Shown here in pieces: positions 45,666 to 57,600 of a stretch of 64,000 nt of DNA (its first letter is position 1; every line of letters starts with the position of its first letter). Origin of the DNA: Blastomussa wellsi (lineage: Eukaryota > Cnidaria > Anthozoa > Scleractinia > Plerogyridae). Made by a program: the position numbers and the translations under genes. The stretch covers positions 1,776,114-1,840,113 of the forward strand of contig OX393567.1 of NCBI GenBank assembly GCA_947652115.1, written 5' to 3'. A model generated the notes under the pieces. That model worked only from the letters and a program-made list of their open reading frames with translations. It did no database searches and was not told the DNA's origin.

Positions 45666-46958
45666 ATGCCTCATCTGAAAGTAAATGTAAACGGAAAGCG
45701 GTACACCATTTCTGGCTTGACTCGGGGAACTTGCAGCAAACAGATACTTTGCGCATTGGCCAAAGTTGACGCAGAATTGAAAGCGACCCAGGCGTTTGGG
45801 GGAAATCGCGAACCGCAGAAGGATGTATCGGGTTCTGGTTGCAAAGAGAAACATTGCACTAAGCCAAGGCAAGTTCGCGAGTCGAGGAAAAAACCTGAAA
45901 GAGGAGAGAAATGTTCGACTCACAAGGAAGCGGAGGGAAAAGGAAAAGACCAGAAGAAAAGTGCAAGTCGAAAGACGCGAACGACAAGTTTAAAAAACAG
46001 CTTCGCTTCAGATAGTAAAGGCATTCAAACTTGCAGTGGAATGCCTGAAACATTAGAAACAGTTGTCGAGAGTAGACAAAGTTGTTTACCTACATTACAG
46101 GAGCAAGATAACTTGAAAGAAAAAGTCCTTGAGAAATGTTTACGGACAGTAAAGGATTTTGACGGAGGTAGTTGTGGACGTGACGCAGAACACGCTTCCA
46201 GCAAGGGAGCTGAAAATCAAGCTAAAGATACCGATCACGATACTGGAATCAGCGAGCTACATTCAGACAGTTCTCTTGAGCTTATCCAAATGCTACATAA
46301 CATCGAAAAGGGAGAGGTTAATGGGAGCTCGGGGGAGAAAACCGCTGTAAACCACACATCTTCGGTTGCTGTGAAATGCGCGTCCACGAACACAGATCCT
46401 ATCGAGCCAGTGGATACACCGGGCGCACGCATGCCTAAAAAAGAATCGTTACATTCCTCGGATGATGAATTCATTGTGGCTCAGCTGATTGGCAGCGAAA
46501 CCGATAATGAAATGGACGACGAATGCACGTGCGTTTATGTTGATTCAAGTTCGGAAGAACTTCAAGAGGAGATTGAAAAGGTTCGAGGCGACTTGAAATT
46601 AACAGAGGCAAAATTAATTGAGCAGAATAAAATGATCGAGACATTGAATTCTTTAATAGACGCTGACGAGCTAAACGCAAAGGAATGTTCCACGATTACT
46701 TACGTCACTCCTGGCGTAAATAAGCGAATTGGCGAACTCAAACAGTCCATTAATTTAAGTAATCAGTTGTACGATTATCAAAAGCTTGAGACGCAAGCTA
46801 ATGCACTTGAACTGGACAGAATTGAATCCCGAATAAGGAGAAAGAGATGGCATGTTGAGTCCTTGTTGAAAGAGCTTCACAACGTGCGGAAAACCTCGCT
46901 CGCGGGGGGTGGACAGGGGAGATCTGATGACTACCTGGGTGATGGCACTTTGGTATAA
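45666..46958 (+). CDS. RASSF-like (N-terminal RASSF, RASSF7-10 type) coiled-coil protein, single exon, 430 aa
   Basis: The first 34 residues (PHLKVNVNGKRYTISGLTRG then TCSKQILCALAKV) look like the opening of the ubiquitin-fold RA domain of RASSF7-10 proteins. The rest of that fold is not clear; residues 40-135 are basic, Lys/Arg/Glu-rich and probably disordered. Residues about 190-290 are acidic with Ser-Ser-Glu patches. Heptad-like coiled coils lie at about 292-335 (EELQEEIEKVRGDLKLTEAK) and 353-412 (RIGELKQSINLSNQLYDYQK and beyond). Vertebrate RASSF9/10 are also coded in essentially one exon. A role as a scaffold in polarity or growth control is family-based inference. The upstream in-frame TTG at 45660 was rejected in favour of ATG at 45666. 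A coiled-coil protein with a chance RA-like start is the alternative. Confidence 0.65.
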   Translation: MPHLKVNVNGKRYTISGLTRGTCSKQILCALAKVDAELKATQAFGGNREPQKDVSGSGCKEKHCTKPRQVRESRKKPERGEKCSTHKEAEGKGKDQKKSASRKTRTTSLKNSFASDSKGIQTCSGMPETLETVVESRQSCLPTLQEQDNLKEKVLEKCLRTVKDFDGGSCGRDAEHASSKGAENQAKDTDHDTGISELHSDSSLELIQMLHNIEKGEVNGSSGEKTAVNHTSSVAVKCASTNTDPIEPVDTPGARMPKKESLHSSDDEFIVAQLIGSETDNEMDDECTCVYVDSSSEELQEEIEKVRGDLKLTEAKLIEQNKMIETLNSLIDADELNAKECSTITYVTPGVNKRIGELKQSINLSNQLYDYQKLETQANALELDRIESRIRRKRWHVESLLKELHNVRKTSLAGGGQGRSDDYLGDGTLV

Positions 46959-47005
46959 CACATTGGTCGTGTATAATATATGGCACTTTGGTATAATACA
47001 ATATC
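46941..47005. repeat. Short direct repeat at the RASSF-like stop codon
   Basis: GATGGCACTTTGGTATAACA spans the stop codon and TATGGCACTTTGGTATAATA follows about 40 bp later. A small local duplication. Confidence 0.7.
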
Positions 47006-47180
47006 GTGTTTCTTTTCTGAATTAGGTGCCTTTGCCTAAAAACACCACTGGTATATGTTCTCTTTATCGTTCACGTTTATCTAGAAATTTGCTTAAAATT
47101 AGCTAAGTTATGGTTCGGCATTTTGAAAAATTTAGACGAAATTTTTCAAATTTATCATTTGCAATCGGTCCCAATCTTCT

Positions 47181-47351
47181 CCAAGGTTTTTGTCAAAATA
47201 ATATGACACTCATAAGCTGTACTAATTAAGTAGCAATAGATAAGAATGGTATATAAACCTACTTGTATTTCAGGTAAAATCTTTACTATTATGAAAATTT
47301 CTACTTGGCATTTCCAGTTTATGAGTGTGATATTATTTTGACAGAAACTTG
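47181..47351. mobile_element. MITE with 31-bp TIR
   Basis: GTCAAAATAATATGACACTC and ATAA at the left, TTATGAGTGTGATATTATTT and TGAC at the right; one mismatch in the core arm. About 100 bp interior. It lies 220 bp past the RASSF-like stop. Confidence 0.7.
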
Positions 47352-47795
47352 TATTTATCCGTGGGGTGATTCCTCAGTATATCATTGCGCATCCTTCCTG
47401 CGCAGAAGTTTACGCGCGATTAGCGCGCGCACATGAACAATATGGCGGTTTTTTCTATGGATTTGCTCTCGAGTGAGATAAATCGTCTTTTTTTCTCGTA
47501 AACAAGCACGGTGATCTATATTTCAAGTTTTATTGCAGAATTTTGGTGTACTAATGATCATCTTTAAGATAAAAAAATAAAAAGAGAAATTTTTGGGAAG
47601 GAAAAAAGATACAGTTTAAAAGCTCTCAGAAAACAGTTACTCGAGGATGCCAATTTTTAGGCTGGGGAACAACGACTCGAGGGACGTTTTTAGTCGGTAT
47701 CGTTTAAATTTGTCTTATTTTTCCATAAATTATATGTTGTATTGCTCCATATAATCGACACTTGCTAGCTATCAAGTTTTTTGCCAAGTATTCCA

Positions 47796-47930
47796 TTAAT
47801 AATCATTCCTTTCTAGCTTCTCTTCTAAATCAGCAGTCCTGTGAACTACAGATGGCTTGACAATTTGTTTAGACTCGCTGTCACTATCACTCAGAAGTAC
47901 TTCATCGAGGATTTCATCAACGGATGCCAT
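47796..47930 (-). CDS. Hypothetical 44-aa acidic ORF or orphan first exon
   Basis: Starts MASVDEILDEVLLSDSDSES and ends EEKLERNDY; the composition (Asp/Glu/Ser motif, helical end) looks more like a real N-terminus than a chance frame. No convincing GT donor in frame continues it, and I do not recognise the family. Weak inverted ends GATTCCTCAG (near 47369) and CTGAGGAATC (near 48204) bracket the area, so it may be carried by a repeat. Confidence 0.3.
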   Translation of the reverse strand: MASVDEILDEVLLSDSDSESKQIVKPSVVHRTADLEEKLERNDY

Positions 47931-48744
47931 GTTGAATTTAGTTTGAATTCGATTACAACAAGAGAATCCGCTGGACGTATCGCACTGCAGACCCAAACAA
48001 CATTTTGGAGCACGAACACGCCCACCGTGAAATGTACCATGAAATGATAAAATAGCGCGCGTGATTAGCATAAATGGGATAACATTGGCCCATCATATCT
48101 CATATCACGGTGACCTACCCTTTTTTATTGTATTTTTCGAAACAGTGCTTGGAAAGGAACATTCAGGGAAAGTTGAAAAAAAATCGTTCGACAACTTTTA
48201 TTTCTGAGGAATCATCTTAAGTTTAGAATTTGACTAGTCCAGTGTATATTCAGTAAAGGGAAAAACGTACAGTGTGCATAATATACCTGATAATATATAA
48301 CTTGCATGCTTTAACGAAATAATGATAATCCCCACCCTATGTTATAGACTGTCCTTTACGCAAGTACATACTTTATACAAAGAAATAACATCGGGTGGGG
48401 TAGGATGACACTTATCGATGGTTAAGATATTGAGAGATTAGGCATCTGTCTACAAAATTAACTGCTCACAAGTCAACGACTCCATAAACGAATAATCCCT
48501 AGACTAAACAGAGCTTGCAACTTTCAACACGAAACGACGAACGTGCTGTGTATTCTTTCCACACTCAGTTCCACGCGATCGCCGCCATGTTTATTTCTGA
48601 AAGCACAAGTGTCATCGGAAGGTGACGTCACTATAAGACAGAAAAATGCTGCTTTGTTACCAAATGCTGATCAAAGCACATGGTAAAGCACTACCGCAAA
48701 GTGCTATGGGTAAAGTGATTTGAAATAAAAATGCGAATCAAAAA

Positions 48745-48910
48745 CACAGAAAATTAATTACGAAAACAGATAAAATTAATTACGAACACACACAAAATTA
48801 ATCCACGATGATAAAATTAATTCAGGGGTTAAAGAAAATGTTTTAGAGGTACAAAAAATTAATTCCACCTACGTGCAAAAATTAATTCATGCACAGTTAA
48901 AATTAAATAC
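48745..48910. repeat. Cluster of AAATTAAT motifs
   Basis: Seven occurrences of AATTAAT-type sequence, spaced roughly 18-40 bp apart, are embedded in otherwise different sequence. TAAT/ATTA is the homeodomain core, so this is either a decayed tandem repeat or a homeodomain site cluster. Confidence 0.6.
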
Positions 48911-50438
48911 ACTATTTTGACCAGAACTGGCCTTCATACTTGTAACCAGCTGTATAAATATTATCTTACAGCGTGTTCTCAATTTTTCTCAATTTTTTGC
49001 CAGACGACATGCAGTCATGAAAACGTTCTCTTTTGTTATTTAAAGTACCAGAGAACTGAGACAGACCTATTGGTTGTTAGAACAAAAAGTTAGTCCCTGT
49101 TATGGTTGATAAATCTGAATATCAAAAAAATCAAATTCACATTGTAATTCTCAAATAACGTTACCCTTACTGACGTTAGGCTTTCAGATTATTCGCCGGC
49201 GGGTACGAATTTAAATTAGAGCGACGAGCGAGCGAAACAAGATCCGGCCGGGATAATTATCAGATCTAAGTGAGGTATGTTTTTTCAGTTTGCCTTTTCC
49301 TCTTATTTAGGTAAACAGCAGCATACTAGAATGAATGTTTATTCTTTGAAACTACGTGTGAGCGTCAAGTACAAATCAGAAATTACAAAAAGTCACTTAG
49401 TTATAAGAAAACTTTGTTTGCGCAAACGTAGTTGTAGAAAAAGTCACTATCTGATGCATGCATTTTGTGTTATTACAAAAGAGCTAAAAAACGAGATTTG
49501 CCGCACCGAGTTTCCAGCTTCATCTTGAAATGCGAAAGGAGAGAACTCAGTATGAAAAGGGGTGTTGCTTTATCAATTTTAAATGAAGTGCTCCGCATCA
49601 AAGCAAAAGACACATGAAATTATACCTGGTGACGCAGGGCGTAGTAATGTTCTAGCACTGACACAGCATTGAGTTCACGAGGATCTTGTATTGCTATCAC
49701 TTGGTCATCATTCCTAGCACTTATTTGAAAGCTTTGGTTGGATTTGTTGACCAGACACACAAGCGAATGAATTTATTTTTCGAACTTGAAGTACTGTTGA
49801 TCAAGTAGTTTCCAATCTTAATTTTTTGACTCAGGAAACATTCAACAAAGTATTGTGGATTAATTTTTGTCTGAAACAAGTTGTTCTTTAATATTTTCTT
49901 TTGCAATTGGTGAATTTCGTTGTAACATGATGAACCAATTTATCAGATTAGAATTCTAACCTCCCTCCGAGGCAGCGGGGAATAACACAAAACAGAATGT
50001 TTTCGCTCGTAAACCTTCTTTTAATGTGATGATAAATTTAGACTTAATTTCGTTGGTTTCATTCCTTAAAACGAGGAGTCAAGTTAGAATTTTAATATAT
50101 CGAAATTAAACAGGAGGAATTGGAACAATTAGCAATTTTCTAAACGAGCAGGGGACTGGGAACGAATATTTAAAACCGATTATATAATAGATAAATTAAT
50201 CCTGTCACCAGGAACAGCATTCAAACATTAGCAATATTTGCCAATATAATTTGGTTTTATCAACTGGGTTGATAATGTCAATTGGCCACCGTAAAGAGAT
50301 TCAAGAGCTGACATTTCGAGCGTTAGCCCTTCTTCTCCGACGAAGGGCTAACGCTCGAAACGTCAGCTCTTGAATCTCTTTACGGTGGCCAATTGACATT
50401 ATCAACCCAGTTGATAAAACCAAATTATATTGTTATAC

Positions 50439-50483
<45 letters not shown>

Positions 50484-53400
50484 CTATTCATTAGCATGTT
50501 TGGGTTAAACTTAAAGACCTAGTACACTTTTGAAAATTTTGTATTTAAGAGACCTTTGTATGTTTGGAGAGACGCCCTCCATACTATTAAAACTCTCTTG
50601 CTTCAGGGATTTTTGAAGACCCTCCATTGACGGGTTATTCCAATCACGCTCAAATTTTACAATCTGACTATGCCCTTTGGTATCGTAGGATTCACTTTCA
50701 ACCCAATCGAACCGAATCGATTTTAGGCATTCGTACCCACTCCTCTGCTCGTTTAGAAAATGGCTAATTAATTGCTGAAACTAGTTTGTGGGAGAATTAT
50801 TTCCCGTTTGTTCATGATAATATGATTGGAGACGGGCTCCCACTGAATGATGGTCTTAATGCCGACCTTCGTAAGAGCCGTTTGTTTATACGGAAGGTCA
50901 AATAGTCTCCCTTAATTGAAAACGAACATTTTAATAAGCCCAGAAAGACAGTAATGATGTTGATGTTAGCCGTTGAGGCATAGTTGTCAACTGAAAAAAG
51001 CCACTTTACTGCGAGAAGCTTTCAGAAACGTCTTCCTTGAGGATAAAAGCAATTAATCCATAAAGCTAAAACATCACGTCTAATCTATACTGTGATTTTT
51101 AAATGTGCGGCATACACTATAGAATGCTCTTAAACAAGCGGTTTAATCTTGAAGTATAACTGGCGCTATCATAAATTTATCGAAGCACTGAATATGTTAA
51201 AGTTTAGCTCAATAATTATCTTTTGTTAGTATATACACACTCAGTGATCTGGGCGTTTCAAGCAATCTGATTGGTTCGCTATCTCTGGCTAATGAGCATT
51301 ATTGACCCCCTAGCGAGTGACTAATGCCTGATCCGAAATAAAACAAAATGCCCGGCGTAAACTCGCGTTTCGCGAGCGTTTCGGAATCAGAAATAACAAA
51401 AATGCAGGAAGATGTTGAGATAGCGTGTTGTTGAGATCACTTGGTGTATATATACTAAAACCGCGGCTCGGTAAATATTCCGCCACTATTCACCTCGATT
51501 TCAAAGAATTATTGTTAAATATGAGAAGCTGAGAAAAGGTTACTGTTTCTTTTGTTAGGAAAATGCAAATGTATGTCAAGTTTAAGTTACACCAGAACGA
51601 GTCTGCGTTTCTTTAAACCCATCTTCAAGCAACCCATAATTTACATGCAATATACCTTCTTATTACAGTGCGACTACTAAAAAGGTTTTACAGCAAGGTC
51701 ATTAATTTTCGCGATAACCATTTTTTGTAGGCTACTCTTTAATTTCGCAATTTGTTCGATTTAGTGTTCGCAATTTGCCGCAAAATTCGTGAAAATGTAA
51801 AGTGAAAATATGCAAGAATGCGGTAAGTACTTTACAGGGTTAATTTATTGCGGTACGCTGTGCTTTCAAGTCATTATTAAACATTTTAAGGATGCAATGG
51901 TTTTAAAGCTGCGTCATTGCTTGTGAAAAATTAGCCGAAGATAAACGATAAAAGGCCCTTGTAGGTGCGCTCAGTTTTGTTGTTGTTGACGCATTTTTCT
52001 CTGACTATTCACTGGTAATTATTAAAAACACATTCAATAACTGGGTTTCTTATTTCTTGAATTTCGCCACAAAGTTTAAAATGCATGGAATTTTACATCA
52101 TTATGTTCACTGGGAAAAAGGTTGAGGAAAACGTGCTGCGAGGGCGTAAACATTGAAAAGGAGTAATTGACCGAAGATTGGCCCGGGAAACTTTTAACCC
52201 GATCCGTGAGATCTCAACTGCTTTCGTTTACTTTCTGACTCACACAAGCATGACAAAAATTTAATCGTAAGTCAGTTTTATTCCTGATCGCAAGCAACTC
52301 TACAAATAGTCTCTATTAATCTTGATCCATTTACACCTGTCTTTAAAATTTATACACGCCCTTTAAAATATTACACCATTATGCACAATTCAAATTCGCG
52401 GTAATCAATTAATCCCTCCGCGCTGTTAAAAACTTCTGTTGTTAATTTTTATTAGCTTTGTCGGTTAAAATTGGCATTATAAGGATCAGCCCCGGCCAGT
52501 AACTCCTGATAAGGTATTCCCGGTAAATACCTGCTACAAGAGTCTTCTCAATAATAATTTGGCGTCTGTCAGGCCGGCTATTATTGACGATCAGATTACG
52601 ATTCGGATGTAAACAGTGAATATTACTTAAAATTAAAAGATATAGATCGTATTGCTTAACTGACGATTTGGGAACAATCCAATGCCTTTAAATTAGCATC
52701 AGTGAGTCTTATGTAAAGAAATCGTTTAACAGATGAATGGAAACACTATTGCATTATACAACTTCTTATTTACAGTTTTGATCTATCCTCAATATATTTG
52801 CTCAATAGACCCATTATACCTTTCGTGAGCAATTTTGTAAACGAGAATCAAATGTATAACTCCAATCTGAATATTAAAATTGTGTTTACAAAGACACGCT
52901 GGGATATTCTACGAGATTATATAATACGTTAGTTTTGACCGTGCAGGCCACACAGAAAGCATGTACCCTTCTTCGACTTCTTCCAGTACACAATACAAAG
53001 ATTTCAAACACACGCAATGGCAACCGATTCCTTGTTTAAATACTGATTCATATACATGATTCTTAAAATCTATTTGTGTAATGAATATAAGCTTTTTGCC
53101 AGACTGAAGAATCTAGAGTTTTCGTAACTTTTCGTCACAATCAGCCAACCTGTCTGTCACCGAAGCTTTCGGCGGAAAATGAAGCCTGTTTAGAAAATTT
53201 CCCAATGCCTTATATTAGCCATTATAATGTATATAAATATATTTCTAAACCGAATAATTCAGGAAACTTTTCGTCTAAAGGGAAACGTTTAGGCCGATAC
53301 TATATGCAAAGAGCGTTTAAAGCTTCAATTTCACTTACAGGATCCTAAACGTCCCAGCAATTACAAAACGACATATGAGACAAAAGGTTTTCTTCTCGTT

Positions 53401-53486
53401 TGCTTTCGAAATAAATTCTAATTGTCTCTCAAAATCAAGAACATTTGAGTGTACTCGGGGAAGCAAATCCCTTAGTGAGGTTTCAT
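48911..53486. other. Gene-poor region between RASSF-like and GPCR genes
   Basis: Apart from the retroelement at 50241-50488, nothing is recognisable. Sequence is AT-rich with short ORFs only. Confidence 0.6.
50241..50488. mobile_element. Inverted-pair copy of hammerhead-like retroelement, imperfect 14-15 bp TSD
   Basis: Same structure as 35661-35912: TATAATTTGGTTTTATCAAC to a central TCCGACGAAGGGC, then the inverted half and the tail to CCCCTCTAT. CATTAGCAATATTTG (50226-50240) and CATTAGCATGTTTG (50489-50502) flank it, an older target duplication. Confidence 0.75.
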
Positions 53487-54623
53487 TTACTGGGCCTCAG
53501 TTGTTCTCGGCCCTGATCGGAAACTGTACGAGACACTGTGCATTTCAGTTTGATTCGCATTCTGACACTTAAGTCCTCTCATCGCCGCCTCTCGCACGTC
53601 CTTCCGCAGTAATCCATAAAGCAGAGGGTTAAACAGGGCGGTACCGCATGCTAGCGCTTCAGTAACTTGCAAGGCCACGTGGAGGCCTGTCGCAGTGTGA
53701 TGATCATAAATCGACACGCTAAAATACGGTAGCCAGGTCACCGCAAACGTACCCACTAAAAGAGCGATGACCTTGACGGTCTTGAGCTTCTTGTAGAAGG
53801 CGCGGCTTGACACTCCGGTTTGGTTTTGTGGATTAGAAGCGTTGATTTGCCTCCCGTGTTGACGTGCCACACAGTAGATTTTAACGTTAACGACCAAGAT
53901 ACACAAACATGGCATTCCAAAGGCGAAGGCGAATTGTAGATCCAGGTAAAGGGTTTTGGTCTCATGAGTTGCGTCTTTAAAAGCAAAGTGTAAAAGCGCC
54001 TGGGAAATCGACACGAGCCATATGGATGCGATAATGATTGTGGCGCGAACTCGGTTCAGATACACATCGTACGTCAGCGGGTATGAAATTGACAGGAATC
54101 GCTCCAACGTAACGGCAAATAGGTTCAGAAGCGACGCAGCGCCTAGCAAAGGGAACAGTGTGTCCTTAGCTAGAGCTGTGTCGACTTGACTGGGGTGGTA
54201 TTGGTACCAGATATTTATTGGCACCAGAACACTCGCCATGAAGAAGTCGGCCATAGCCAGACTCAACACAAAGGTGTTTGTGATGGACCAAAGTCTACGC
54301 ACGCGGAAAATCGTGCCAACCACGCACAAGTTTATGAACAGCCCTAGCACTGCAACGAACACAAAATACGTCACGAGAACGGGCAGCTCGTACGATGGTA
54401 CCACTGGCGCCATAGTCGTCCATCCGGCTGACAAGTCATCGGTTTTTTCTTTCTCCAAGCTTTGTAAACAAATAGAATAGTTTCCAAATAGAAAATGTAC
54501 TACCGGACTGGAGTCGTTCAGCTTTTTCAGTGCTGTAAAATTGAATTGGGCATGGATGTCGGGACACTGACGGAGTAATACTTCAAATTCATCGATCTGC
54601 GATTCCTGCTCCGGCAACTCCAT
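53487..54623 (-). CDS. Class A (rhodopsin-like) G-protein-coupled receptor, single exon, 378 aa
   Basis: Seven-helix receptor; ligand unknown. Residues 1-78 are extracellular with N-glycosylation sequons NFT, NDS and NYS. TM1 holds N98 (GLFINLCVVG), TM2 SLAMADF with D126, TM3 ends in ERF (174-176, replacing DRY), TM4 about 196-213, TM5 about 231-249 with P238, TM6 TWLPYF (296-301, replacing CWxP) and TM7 FNPLLYGLL (NPxxY, 332-336). The C-tail starts KDVREAAMRG. Neither the TM3-start cysteine nor an ECL2 cysteine is present, so the usual disulfide is missing. The upstream in-frame TTG was rejected; the ATG is at 54623, and TTTTAG before it could be an acceptor of a 5' UTR intron. Resembles the many amine- or adenosine-like orphan receptors of cnidarians. 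Confidence 0.9.
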   Translation of the reverse strand: MELPEQESQIDEFEVLLRQCPDIHAQFNFTALKKLNDSSPVVHFLFGNYSICLQSLEKEKTDDLSAGWTTMAPVVPSYELPVLVTYFVFVAVLGLFINLCVVGTIFRVRRLWSITNTFVLSLAMADFFMASVLVPINIWYQYHPSQVDTALAKDTLFPLLGAASLLNLFAVTLERFLSISYPLTYDVYLNRVRATIIIASIWLVSISQALLHFAFKDATHETKTLYLDLQFAFAFGMPCLCILVVNVKIYCVARQHGRQINASNPQNQTGVSSRAFYKKLKTVKVIALLVGTFAVTWLPYFSVSIYDHHTATGLHVALQVTEALACGTALFNPLLYGLLRKDVREAAMRGLKCQNANQTEMHSVSYSFRSGPRTTEAQ

Positions 54624-54699
54624 CAATGCCGTACTAAGCTAAAATTGAAAATAACAACGCATTAGCAGAAATTTTCTCGAATTATACAAGCAACTTCTT

Positions 54700-57600
54700 T
54701 CGAACCTCATCTGTTTGGTTTTCCATTGCGCTGTTTCCCCGAGTTAAAATTGTGACGTGAATTCAAAACTTACAAAAAGCGAAAATTTTCGCCAGACTTT
54801 AGCTTCGGTGTCGCTGATTCAAAATTAAACTGTAATATATTTTCTGTCGCTGGAAATTACAATTTAATTCTTCTCGAGTACTCTTTGGATACCCGGGAAA
54901 CCATACAGCAGGTTTAAAGTTTGGCGATTTGTTTGAGCACCTAGAGATATAGAAAATGACTCGTGTGTATTGCGCAAATTGCTTCAATCCTATTGGCTAA
55001 AATCACAATGAACAGATATTACGCAGAAACTAACTCCTTTAAAAGCCAACATCAATTTGTCAGAAAAAGCGACAGACACGGAGCCTTGCGCCAGTAAAAG
55101 TATACTTTTCAGACATATAGGTAACAAGTTAGCACTGTGGTGAATACATTTCGTTTTTTTCCCTTGTAAACGGAAAATTAAAATTAGTCAGGTTTATTAG
55201 TCAAGGTAAGACACTATTACATTAGGCATTAATATATTTACTTCTTTTTGTTCAGTCCACCAGGTTAAAAAATGGTCAATATATTTCCGTTTTGTTATTC
55301 AGATTTAGCACTGACATTTGTTTTGCCTTGGAAGCAACCGCACCAAAACTTCAATCTTACAGTTTGCATAAGTGTTTGCCAAGTAAACGGGACACGAAAT
55401 TTGCAAACCTTTTAAAATCAACATTGTAATCTCGTCCTCCAATTGAAAGAATCCAGCAGAACAAAACATCGAGGACCCGTGTCTGTCACGAACTGTGCCC
55501 ACGAGAAAAAAAAAGGTGGTCAGAAAACGTGTGATTGGGTCCGCGGTGTCTAACTTAAATGACGTTATTTGCTTACAATATTTTATATCAGCCTGTCTAA
55601 ACTTTTTCCTTGACTATTGAGTAAAATTAGGGATGATTAAGGAGCGGAAAACTAACATCAGTATATTCAGGTTTTAGTTAGACGGTTTGTATAATAAAAA
55701 AAAAGCAAAGTGTTGGCAGTTTCTAGCCGTGCTCGATATAAATAAACTCGAGAAGAATCAAGAGAAATAACGTGTGACGATTTTTGTTATGCGTTCTTTG
55801 ATTAAAAATTGGCGTTTAGAGAGAGTGGGCCTGAGCAAATAGACCTACAGACTCTTGAGCTCGGCTTACTACAAAGCTATCAAGTTAAGGATGCATTACA
55901 AATACGCAGTGGAAAATAGAAAGCGACAGTTTTCGTTGTGGCGTTGAAAAAAGCTTGACTATTTAGTGTCTAAAGCTGCTTGCTGCATGTTTTTAACTGA
56001 AGCCAGTATTTCAAAGCAGTTAAGAAGGGTTTGAAATTTACTTAATTCCCAAAAATTATTCACCTATCATTAATTTTGTAAGCTGACATGTAAGGGCAAT
56101 TAAAAAGAATGAACGACGTATAGTAATGCTTTTATTTTTCAAACTAATTGAATGGAAATGTTCTGTGAATACTTCCAAGATAAGAAAAACGTATTCATAA
56201 AGGCCCGCCTTTAGACAAACAGAATCCGTGGCGACGTCGTTCTAAAGATAAATACAGCTCCCGATCAATGAAAAAAAATTTGCCTTGAAAAAAGAAAATA
56301 CTGTCTTTTCTCTGTGCACATTCGGCGGCAGGTTTTGGCCTATCTCCAAATATCTTCGGCTGAAGGACGGTGGATAGCGAGGTACAGATAACGAGAAAAA
56401 AAGGAAGACAAATATCCATATTTTGGACTAATTATGCGTCATGTGCATAACCCGAAAGTTCAACCATCAGTACAATAATTTGCATTTTTAGCGAGGTAGC
56501 TAAAATTTAGACAACAGCGGCAAGAAAATAAGAGAGTGGTTTACCTTTCTCACGATGATAAAAAATATTGGTAGATATATAAGAATAAAGAAAGCCAGGA
56601 AAGGTTTCCGATGATGCATATGGAAAAGTAAGCAAACTGCAGCAATTTATCGATAGAGCCCTAACAGTGTCTAACGCGCCCTGTTTTCACGATGACTTTA
56701 TATCTTACTTAATCATAACCATTACAATTGCCTCACAACTGATTGGTGCATAAACCGCTGTATTTTGCATTAATTAATCTGTAATCATTAAAGTTGTAAT
56801 CGAACAGTTGGCTGTAATTGGGCACCTGTAATCGCACATTTACACAAGCCAATCATTTTAATTCCTGTCAGCTAAAGTCACCAATCACCATATTGATAAC
56901 AATCACTAAAGCAATAAATTATCACCACCACGTGTTTTCAAGGCAGGTAAGGTAAGTCTGCATTCGGGCCTTTAGTGGTCCATCAGAGCTTATCCCGGTT
57001 TCTGTAGCAAGAAGCGACAGAGAGTATTTCTACCCCTAAAACAATAATTGTTGGCAAGATGGCAAACAGTTTCCCAGCGAACTGAATGTAGAGCACACGC
57101 TTTTCTGCGGCTTTTACTCAATCTTGGTCTATGAAAATAGAAGGCTCGCAAGGACGTATTAAAAATCTATATTTTTTACTTCATTAGGCTTAGGAATCTC
57201 TATCTGATGCCTTTAGTGATGTCCGTAAGTGAAATCGGAGACGATACAAATTATCAGGGGACTTCACTAGCACCTGCACCCCTATAAGGCAGGTTATTTT
57301 CGTGCGTTTTTCCTAGCATTTCCGATCACGAAAGTAGAGACGAAAAAACCGTTATTGACAAACTCTAAATCACCTGCATATAAAAACGCTGAGCTACCTG
57401 CACGAGTCAGATCAACACGCAAACTCTACACCGAAGATTTATATATATAAAACTTCAATTCCTTTTCTTTTATATATAATTCTTCCCCAAGACGATATCA
57501 TCTACAAACGATTCTTCCTAGAATTTATCTAACCCAAACGGCTAGCGCCATCAATGCTGTTTCGTATTTAGATGATTCGCAAAAGAGCGTAAAATTGCAC

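Noticed and set aside
55305..55502. 65-codon minus-strand ORF with plausible composition
   Set aside because: No recognisable domain, no splice context, and it cannot be told from chance.
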